A DNA stretch of 19,397 nt from Eubacterium sp. (GTDB taxonomy: Bacteria > Bacillota_A > Clostridia > Lachnospirales > Lachnospiraceae). This document shows positions 14,556-19,397 of the stretch, piece after piece. The notes under the pieces were generated by a model. The model was not told the DNA's origin. It saw only the letters and a program-made list of their open reading frames with translations, and ran no database searches. The DNA lies in NCBI GenBank assembly GCA_017475785.1, contig JAFVEX010000019.1, positions 1 through 19,397 on the forward strand, read 5' to 3'. The number at the start of each line of letters is the position of its first letter. Positions within the stretch are counted from its first letter, which is position 1. The translations under genes were made by a program, and so were the position numbers.

Positions 14556-15959
14556 TTACGCTTCTACGTACTCGATGTCGAGCATGTTGCAGAGCATCTT
14601 CCATCTTCTGGAAACGTCACCCAGGTTGATGACCTCGTGGTGCGTTCCGCCGTTGCGGAGCCAGTTCTCGACGCAGTTGGTCATACCGCTCTCCGGTCTC
14701 CAGAAGAAGTAAGGCATCTCGCAGTTCTTCATGTCGGACTTCGGAAGCATCTCTCCGCGTGCCACGACCAGGCGGAATTTATCGCCGCCGATCGACGCGA
14801 GCGATGTCAGCGTCGTGGTGCCGGGCTGCGGCGTGAAGATATGGGTCGGCGGATTTTCCAGCCCGCCCTCTCCGAGGTACCGGTCAATCAGACGGACCTT
14901 CATGTCTGTGCGGGCTGTCTTCCAGTTGGCCTCGCCTGCGTGGCAGAAGATAATCGCCTGTTTTTCAAAGTCCATTGTGTACATCTCTGTGAAATTGCCC
15001 ATCGCGGTGCCGTCGCCGATCGCGTGCGCGACACGGACCATGCTCGCGCAGGCAAAATCACCTTCCGCCGCGTATCCGTATCCCTCGGCCATCAGGTTTG
15101 ACGCGCCGTAAAGCGGGAGCTGGCGGACTCTTCCGTCCGCCGCGAACTGGTCGAAATGCGCGGTGAACGCCTCGTAGTTCATATCCTCAAGGAACTTCTT
15201 GAAGCCGAGGTACTCGCGGATCGCGATCTCGTGAGATTCCTTCGTCAGCTTCGGATCGACGTCGAACCGCTCGTAATCCAGTTCCATCTGCGCCTTGACT
15301 TCCGCGTCCGTCACGGCGTTCATGCGGCTGACCATGCTGCCGACCGTATCGTGGCAAATCTCCGGGCCGATCTTGTGGGTGAATGCCCTGTCATCTGTAA
15401 GAATATCGCCCATGCCGCACATTCTGGAGAAGACGCCGACGCGCATGTTCTTCATGACGGTGCGCGCGTAGCAGGCTTTTCCGAAATCATTGATGAAATC
15501 CACAAAGCGCTGCTCGGTGCGGTTGCCTGCGAAGAATTCGCACTTAAATCCAGACCGGACGATCATGTTTGCGTTGTCCTGCGCGCCGTGAATGCCCTGG
15601 TTGACGGTCAGATCCAGCTCAAACCAGTCATCGCCGACCACCTGATCCGGCTGTACGACACAAAGCGCGATCGGCAGGCGGTTGTTCTCCAGCGCGCGGA
15701 GCAGGTACATTCCCTGTGAGTAGGCCAGCAGAACGATAACCATGCCGTCCAGCTCCGCCTCGTTGTACCCCTTGACGATCTCCTCGATCTTCGCCCGGTC
15801 TGTCCCGATTCCGGCAAATGAGACATCCGCCACCTGAGACATGGTCGCGACCAGCTCATTCGCGTATTTCTCCTGGCGCGCGAGAATGCCCGGGAAGGTC
15901 TCCTCGTATCCGCCGGTCATCAGTCCCAGAAGGCCAAGTTTTGGTTTCCTGTTCAACAT
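14556..15959 (-). CDS. L-arabinose/L-fucose-isomerase-family sugar isomerase
   Basis: A 467-residue protein starting MLNRKPKLGLLGLMTGGYEE. The C-terminal half carries an L-arabinose-isomerase-like metal site: E299 in YGYAAEGDF, E325 in NFTEMYTMDF, H340 in IIFCHAGE, and H440/H441 in GTHHEVI. Their spacing (26, 15, 100) is close to that of AraA (E306, E333, H350, H450). QGIHGAQDNANM also resembles AraA. It should convert an aldose to a ketose with Mn2+, in the cytosol. It is shorter than AraA (about 500) and diverged, so L-arabinose is not assured. ATG 15959 is preferred because AGGAGG lies 10 bases upstream; ATG 15968 (overlapping the kinase stop) would sit against it. It follows the kinase gene directly and probably supplies it with a ketose. 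Confidence 0.85.
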   Translation of the reverse strand: MLNRKPKLGLLGLMTGGYEETFPGILARQEKYANELVATMSQVADVSFAGIGTDRAKIEEIVKGYNEAELDGMVIVLLAYSQGMYLLRALENNRLPIALCVVQPDQVVGDDWFELDLTVNQGIHGAQDNANMIVRSGFKCEFFAGNRTEQRFVDFINDFGKACYARTVMKNMRVGVFSRMCGMGDILTDDRAFTHKIGPEICHDTVGSMVSRMNAVTDAEVKAQMELDYERFDVDPKLTKESHEIAIREYLGFKKFLEDMNYEAFTAHFDQFAADGRVRQLPLYGASNLMAEGYGYAAEGDFACASMVRVAHAIGDGTAMGNFTEMYTMDFEKQAIIFCHAGEANWKTARTDMKVRLIDRYLGEGGLENPPTHIFTPQPGTTTLTSLASIGGDKFRLVVARGEMLPKSDMKNCEMPYFFWRPESGMTNCVENWLRNGGTHHEVINLGDVSRRWKMLCNMLDIEYVEA

Positions 15960-15964
15960 TTCTA

Positions 15965-17452
15965 TCATCCCTCCTTGAATAATGGCGCAAAACGTTCATA
16001 CATCGCGCAGTACTTTCTGTATCCCTTTTCGTAGAGCTCCGTGTTTCCTGCCATCGGCGGGTACTGCCGGTCTTTCTCCACCATCTCTGCCGCCGAGACG
16101 ATGTCGGGCAGGATTCCTGTTGCCACGCCGCCCAGAATCGCAGCGCCGAGGCTTGCCGCCTCGCTGATCACCGGAACCTCTACGGCCGCGCCGCAGATAT
16201 CTGCCTTGATCTGATTCCAGATGTCGCTCTTGGATCCGCCTCCCAGAGAAACGATCCGCTCCGGCTTCAGACCCATGAGCTCAAGATTCTCCCGCAGCGC
16301 GTATCCGATACCTTCGTAAATCGCCCGGATCAGACAGCCTCTGTCCGCGTCCAGACCAATTCCGAAGAAGACGCCGCGCGCGTCCGGATCATTTGCCGGC
16401 TCCTGAATCCCGGTGAAATGCGGGTAGAGCATGACGCCTCTCGAGAGGGGCGGCGCTGCCGCTGCCAAAGAACTCATTTCCGCAAATGCCGCGGAGCCTT
16501 CCAGATCCTGGCAGAGCTCATCCCGGAACCATTTCTGCACCATGCCGGCTGTCTGTACCATGCTGATGTTGAGGTACAGCCCCGGAATCGCGTGCGTGTA
16601 CACATTTACCGCCGACAGGTGATCCAGCTGTGGCTCCTTGGCGGTCGCCGCTATGACCATAGCTGTTCCGGTTGTCTCCGAGACCACTCCCTCTCTCACG
16701 TTCGCGGCGCCTACGGCACCTGCCGTCTGGTCCATCGCGCCTGTGGTGACGGCGGTATCAGTCGTAAGTCCAAGTTCTGACGCCGCCCGGTCCGTAAGAC
16801 CGCTCACCACCGCGCCGCAAGGAAGGATTTCGGCTATTTTCTGCGGATCGATTCCAGAGACCTCCAGAATCTCACTCCACAGCTCGTTATTTCTGATGTC
16901 AAAGTACCCGGTCGTACACATGATCGACGGATTCGTCACAAATTTTCCCGAGAGCCGGAACACCAGATAATCCTCCAGCAGAAGGAATTTGTGCGTCCTG
17001 TCGTAGCATTCCGGAAGATTCCGCTTAAACCAGAGCAACTTCGCGACCGGGCAGTAGCCGTTGATCTCCGGCACGCCTGTCTTGCTGTAAAACTGTTCCG
17101 GCGTAATAGACTTCGCGATCTCATCCGCCTCAGCCTGCGCTCTGGAATCGAGCCAGATCACGGCATTGTGAAGCGCGTTTCCTTCCTCATCAACCGGAAT
17201 CAGTGTCTCGCCCTGCGTCGTGCAGGTGACGGACGCGACTTCGTCTGCCGCCGTGCCGGTCTCCTCCAGAATCTGCCGGATGCCCGCGACCGCGTTGTCC
17301 CAGTAAACATCCGGGTTTAACTCCAGCAGACCTTTACCGGGCGCATCCAGGCGGTATTCGCGCACCGCGGAGGCAAGCAGCTTCAGATCTTCGCTGAAGA
17401 TTGCGGCCTTTACCGCAGTTGTTCCGACATCAAGTGTAATAAACTTCTTCAT
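15965..17452 (-). CDS. FGGY-family carbohydrate kinase (xylulokinase/gluconokinase-like)
   Basis: A 495-residue kinase of usual length. FITLDVGTTAVKAAIFS (4-20) is the first phosphate loop, VIWLDSRAQAEADE (98-111) and DYLVFRLSGKF (161-171) are FGGY landmarks, TTGAMDQTAGAVGAANV holds D241, the likely catalytic base (as in xylulokinase TGDN/D233), VVSETTGTAMV is the next nucleotide-site segment, and LGGGSKSDIWNQIKADICG is the C-terminal ATP motif. It should phosphorylate the ketose made by the isomerase downstream. It begins 9 bases after the stop of the YjbQ-like gene, with a weak ribosome site (AAAGGA), so it is probably read on the same message. The exact sugar is not readable; L-ribulose, L-xylulose, L-erythrulose or a sugar acid are all possible. 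Confidence 0.92.
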   Translation of the reverse strand: MKKFITLDVGTTAVKAAIFSEDLKLLASAVREYRLDAPGKGLLELNPDVYWDNAVAGIRQILEETGTAADEVASVTCTTQGETLIPVDEEGNALHNAVIWLDSRAQAEADEIAKSITPEQFYSKTGVPEINGYCPVAKLLWFKRNLPECYDRTHKFLLLEDYLVFRLSGKFVTNPSIMCTTGYFDIRNNELWSEILEVSGIDPQKIAEILPCGAVVSGLTDRAASELGLTTDTAVTTGAMDQTAGAVGAANVREGVVSETTGTAMVIAATAKEPQLDHLSAVNVYTHAIPGLYLNISMVQTAGMVQKWFRDELCQDLEGSAAFAEMSSLAAAAPPLSRGVMLYPHFTGIQEPANDPDARGVFFGIGLDADRGCLIRAIYEGIGYALRENLELMGLKPERIVSLGGGSKSDIWNQIKADICGAAVEVPVISEAASLGAAILGGVATGILPDIVSAAEMVEKDRQYPPMAGNTELYEKGYRKYCAMYERFAPLFKEG

Positions 17453-17461
17453 AATACTTAA

Positions 17462-17965
17462 TCAGTCCTTTTCTCCAACGATCGTAACTCTGACTGTCCG
17501 CTCTCTCGCGCGAACCTGATCAAAGTCCGCAAAATAAATTCTTCCGAACTCGCCGAGGATCGCCTCGCCGTCCTCAACCGGCACGGTGACGGAGCGCCCC
17601 AGCATGACCGAGCGGAGATGCGCGTCGGTGTTCAGGCTCCAGAACGCTTCCTCATTACGCTCGCGCCCGGCGATCTCGATGTGCTTCGGACCCGGATGGA
17701 GATACTGCCCCTCGTTCTCGCAGGTCGGGAACAGTTTTTCCAGTCCGTAAACCATATCCTGCAAAATGAGCTGTGTTCCGTGATAATTCACATCGTCTGA
17801 CTGCTCCTGAATCAGAACCGCGCACGTCGTGTGCTGCGAATAAACTGTCATGATGCCGTTTTTGATGCCGGATGTCTTCAGGGCTTCAAGCGCGCGCTCT
17901 GTCACGTCATCAAAGGTAGGTCTGCGGTCCGACTGAATCTGAAATGTCTCGTGATAACAACTCAT
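17462..17965 (-). CDS. YjbQ-family (UPF0047) protein, first gene of the main operon
   Basis: A 167-residue YjbQ/UPF0047-type protein starting MSCYHETFQIQSDRRPTF. It has TVYSQHTTCAVLIQE, YLHPGP, LNTDAHLRSVMLGRSVTVPVEDGEAILGEFGRIYF and DFDQVRARERTVRVTIVGE. It is a paralogue of the product of 7309-7806 and, like it, longer than E. coli YjbQ. It is the promoter-proximal gene: GGGAGGT (complement of 17971-17977) is five bases from the ATG, and a promoter with an overlying palindrome lies about 50 bases upstream. Its position before the kinase and isomerase, on a DeoR-controlled transcript, indicates a role in sugar catabolism rather than thiamine synthesis; the reaction is unknown. Two copies in one operon suggest either two steps or a heteromer. 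Confidence 0.9.
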   Translation of the reverse strand: MSCYHETFQIQSDRRPTFDDVTERALEALKTSGIKNGIMTVYSQHTTCAVLIQEQSDDVNYHGTQLILQDMVYGLEKLFPTCENEGQYLHPGPKHIEIAGRERNEEAFWSLNTDAHLRSVMLGRSVTVPVEDGEAILGEFGRIYFADFDQVRARERTVRVTIVGEKD

Positions 17966-18016
17966 GTTTTACCTCCCATATGGCTATTGCTGTTCGACCG
18001 GTTTTTGATCATGTAT

Positions 18017-18039
18017 TCATTTTACTGAATGTAAAATGA
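18017..18039. promoter_or_regulatory. Palindromic operator candidate over the main-operon promoter
   Basis: TCATTTTAC (18017-18025) and GTAAAATGA (18031-18039) are perfect 9-bp arms around TGAAT. The site covers the -10 and most of the spacer of the minus promoter. Nested outside are TGATCAT (18006-18012) and ATGATCA (18036-18042), also a matched inverted pair. It is the natural binding site for the divergently encoded DeoR-family repressor; that link is inference. Confidence 0.6.
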
Positions 18040-18047
18040 TCATTCAA
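18019..18047 (-). promoter_or_regulatory. Sigma-A-type promoter of the main operon
   Basis: On the minus strand TTGAAT (18047-18042) and TAAAAT (18024-18019) are separated by 17 bases. They match TTGACA in 4 of 6 and TATAAT in 5 of 6 positions. Transcription would begin near 18012, giving an untranslated leader of about 47 bases before the YjbQ-like gene. The spacer and -10 lie inside the palindrome at 18017-18039, so binding there should block RNA polymerase. Confidence 0.7.
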
Positions 18048-18249
18048 GTCATATCCGCTCATTTTTCTTCGTCATTTTGATCAGTTTTTTCGGTGCTTTT
18101 TTATGAAAGTTGCACGAAAGAGTGTCATTTCTATCAATTTGTACGTGATTTTGCATGAATCATCTATCACCCATGCGGTCACCTGCTTCATAATCTGCTC
18201 GTAAAATCCATATTAGCTGTCGCTTTTACGCTAAATCTGATTGTTATAT

Positions 18250-18262
18250 TCACATTATGTGA
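18250..18262. promoter_or_regulatory. Perfect 13-bp palindrome upstream of the regulator promoter
   Basis: TCACAT-T-ATGTGA, six-base arms around one base, ends 30 bp before the -35 element of the plus-strand promoter. It may bind a second, perhaps global, regulator or be a further repressor site. Only the symmetry is seen directly. Confidence 0.35.
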
Positions 18263-18292
18263 TTATTTTGATCATTTTCGTCATATTTCCTG

Positions 18293-18322
18293 TTGACTTT
18301 AACACCCGATTTTCTGTATAAT
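18293..18322 (+). promoter_or_regulatory. Strong sigma-A-type promoter for the DeoR-family gene
   Basis: TTGACT (18293-18298) and a perfect TATAAT (18317-18322) are spaced by 18 bases. Transcription should start near 18329, which leaves a leader of about 280 bases before the regulator ATG at 18611. A TGATCA repeat at 18266-18278 stands just upstream, so autoregulation is plausible. Confidence 0.8.
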
Positions 18323-18330
18323 TTATGCGG

Positions 18331-18355
18331 TGCCGGATGATTGGTTCCTCCGGCA
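18331..18355 (+). other. Hairpin at the 5' end of the regulator leader
   Basis: TGCCGGA (18331-18337) and TCCGGCA (18349-18355) form a perfect 7-bp stem with an 11-base loop, beginning within a few bases of the predicted transcript start. A 5'-terminal hairpin typically protects mRNA from 5'-end-dependent decay; it may also be part of a larger leader structure. No known riboswitch consensus was recognised. Confidence 0.45.
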
Positions 18356-18610
18356 GAAACAGCCAGGCAGTCCGGTAACCGCTCATCTTTGCTCAAAGCA
18401 TTTAATCAGGGTTTCGCATCAGAAGCTGTGACAGGCAGACGAAGACGGCGGACACGGAGAGCACGATCCAGCGTCAAAAGAATGAACCGGCACACAAGAT
18501 TGTTAACGGCTTAAGAATAAGGACTCAGGAAGAATGCTGAACGCGCCAGAAGAATGTACTGGCATAAGATATAGAAACAGAATCATAATCTTGAAAGGTA
18601 GCTGAGTATC

Positions 18611-19390
18611 ATGAGTGTTATTTACGAAGAGCGAAAGAAACAGGTTTTACAGCATCTCTCCCAGAGCGGGCGTCTGTCCCAGCAGGAACTGCAGGATATC
18701 TTCCAGCTGTCGCCGGCAACGATCCGACGCCTCTGCGCGGCCATGGAGGACGACGGATCTGTCATCCGCGTCCGCGGCGGCATCCGGATCGCGTCCGGGA
18801 CGCAGACAGATTATTCATTTGAGCATAATTCGGTGGAATACGCGGATGAGAAGATCAGAATTGCGGAAGCAGTCTGCCGCTCGATTCACGACAACCAGAC
18901 CGTCTTCCTGGAGTCCGGCACGACCGTATACCAGTGCGCGCTTTGTCTTGCCGACCGGATCCGCCGGCAGATCTGTAAAAACGTGACCGTCTTTACCAAT
19001 TCGCTGAACAACCTGTATGTGCTGGCTCCCGTCACGCACACGAGCCTCATCGGAGGCGGATACCGGCAGGAGCGCCAGGACTTCGTCGGGCATCTCACAG
19101 AGCGCTTTCTGCAGAATCTTTACTTCGACCACTCCATCATCGGCGTGGACGCTGTCAACCAGGAGAGCGGCCTGATGGTCATGGACTTCAACACCGCCCA
19201 CATCGACGAGCGGCTGCTGAGCCAGTCCAGCCAGGTGACCGTCGTCGCGCACTCCGGAAAATTCGAGAAGCGCTCACTGCTCTCCTTCGCGACCCTGGAC
19301 GACGTCAGCCGGATCGTGACCGATTCCAGGCTTTCCGACGATCTCTACCGGGATTATTCCAGATATGCAACAGAAGTGGTGCGGGTCTAA
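18611..19390 (+). CDS. DeoR-family transcriptional regulator
   Basis: A 259-residue protein of standard DeoR/GlpR length. The N-terminal winged helix has YEERKKQVLQHLSQSGRLSQQELQDIFQLSPATIRRLCAAMEDDGSVIRVRGG (about 5-57), including the recognition helix SPATIRRLCAAMED. The C-terminal DeoRC sensor domain shows DEKIRIAEAVCRSI, FLESGTTVYQCA, VFTNSLNN, LIGGGYRQERQDFVG, FDHSIIGVDAVNQESGLMVMDF and VVAHSGKFEKRSL, which bind a phosphorylated sugar. It is transcribed away from the main operon and most likely represses it until a sugar phosphate made by the kinase appears. The ribosome site is weak (AAAGG about 14 bases upstream), which would keep repressor levels low. Family certain; effector unknown. 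Confidence 0.93.
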   Translation: MSVIYEERKKQVLQHLSQSGRLSQQELQDIFQLSPATIRRLCAAMEDDGSVIRVRGGIRIASGTQTDYSFEHNSVEYADEKIRIAEAVCRSIHDNQTVFLESGTTVYQCALCLADRIRRQICKNVTVFTNSLNNLYVLAPVTHTSLIGGGYRQERQDFVGHLTERFLQNLYFDHSIIGVDAVNQESGLMVMDFNTAHIDERLLSQSSQVTVVAHSGKFEKRSLLSFATLDDVSRIVTDSRLSDDLYRDYSRYATEVVRV

Positions 19391-19397
19391 CCCGCAC
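19379..19397 (+). terminator. Hairpin at the end of the regulator gene, cut by the window
   Basis: GTGCGGGT (19379-19386) and ACCCGCAC (19390-19397) form a perfect 8-bp stem with a three-base loop; the stop codon TAA at 19388-19390 lies in the loop and arm. This is probably an intrinsic terminator that overlaps the last codons, but the T-run needed to confirm it would be beyond the right edge. Confidence 0.55.

Larger units (their letters stand above)
18003..18278. repeat. Four TGATCA-centred repeats in the control region
   Basis: The motif TTTTGATCAT/G or its complement occurs at 18003-18012, 18033-18042 (as AAAATGATCA), 18075-18084 and 18266-18278 (TTTTGATCATTTT). The last one ends about 15 bp before the -35 element of the regulator promoter, and the first two bracket the main-operon promoter. 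Such spacing fits a multimeric repressor that loops or covers both promoters. The region is AT-rich, but a six-base core with shared flanks four times in 280 bases is more than expected. Confidence 0.5.
17966..18610. other. Divergent control region between the main operon and the DeoR gene
   Basis: This 645-base region has no convincing gene. It contains promoters on both strands, a palindromic operator candidate, four TGATCA repeats, a TCACAT-T-ATGTGA palindrome, and about 280 bases of untranslated leader before the regulator gene. The part from about 18000 to 18325 is strikingly AT-rich compared with the genes on either side, as expected for control DNA. The leader part (18330-18610) is not AT-rich and has no open frame with a ribosome site. 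Confidence 0.8.

Noticed and set aside
18118..18170. Short inverted repeat TGATT/AATCA and GTGAT/ATCAC in the control region as another operator
   Set aside because: Arms of five bases in AT-rich DNA are expected by chance, and the site is not placed on either promoter.
18337..18378. A 13-codon open frame in the leader of the regulator, considered as a leader peptide
   Set aside because: It has no ribosome site and no run of regulatory codons, and its ATG lies within the 5' hairpin.

Overview
The window looks like chromosomal DNA from an anaerobic Firmicute, probably a gut-type Clostridia/Lachnospiraceae relative. Evidence: strong AGGAGG-type ribosome binding sites, occasional TTG starts, oxygen-independent Fe-S and flavin enzymes, and fairly GC-rich genes with AT-rich control regions. 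The assignment is an inference from style, not from a marker gene. Nearly all DNA is coding. No tRNA, rRNA, insertion sequence, integrase, CRISPR array, transporter or aldolase is visible.

Right end (17966-19397): a DeoR-family repressor gene on the + strand diverges from a large minus-strand operon. The 645-bp region between them has a good sigma-A-type promoter in each direction, a 9-bp-arm palindrome lying over the minus-strand promoter, and four TGATCA-centred repeats.

Main operon (minus strand, about 17965 down to 5339), in transcription order: YjbQ-like protein, FGGY sugar kinase, L-arabinose-isomerase-like isomerase, two proteins of aldose-epimerase-like type (DUF4380-like and DUF4432), then a five-gene redox module (DAO-type flavoenzyme, small [2Fe-2S] Fer2 protein, FAD/NAD oxidoreductase, double-cluster ferredoxin, BFD-type [2Fe-2S] protein), a short archaeal-type triosephosphate-isomerase-like protein, a second YjbQ-like protein, an iron-containing alcohol dehydrogenase, an FMN/Cys-rich flavoprotein and a previously easy-to-miss 58-residue Cys-rich peptide. 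A hairpin terminator follows at 5198-5233. Many junctions are ATGA-type overlaps or short gaps, so these genes are probably co-transcribed.

Left block (minus strand, 4972 down past the left edge): alternating acyl-CoA dehydrogenase and type III CoA-transferase genes, ACAD-CoAT-ACAD-CoAT, followed by the first 21 codons of a third CoA-transferase cut by the window edge. This resembles carnitine or fermentative acyl-CoA pathways (CoA transfer plus alpha,beta reduction or oxidation). No ETF genes are in view.

Interpretation: the main operon looks like a catabolic route for an unusual sugar, sugar acid, polyol or sugar-amine conjugate. An HcnABC/opine-oxidase-type flavin Fe-S complex would oxidise or cleave the substrate; isomerase and kinase would give a ketose phosphate; the TIM-like protein, which has lost the usual active-site Asn, would interconvert a non-standard (perhaps tetrulose) phosphate; and the alcohol dehydrogenase would dispose of an aldehyde. 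Two YjbQ-like proteins in one operon suggest a real but uncharacterised role for that family here. The substrate cannot be read from sequence alone.
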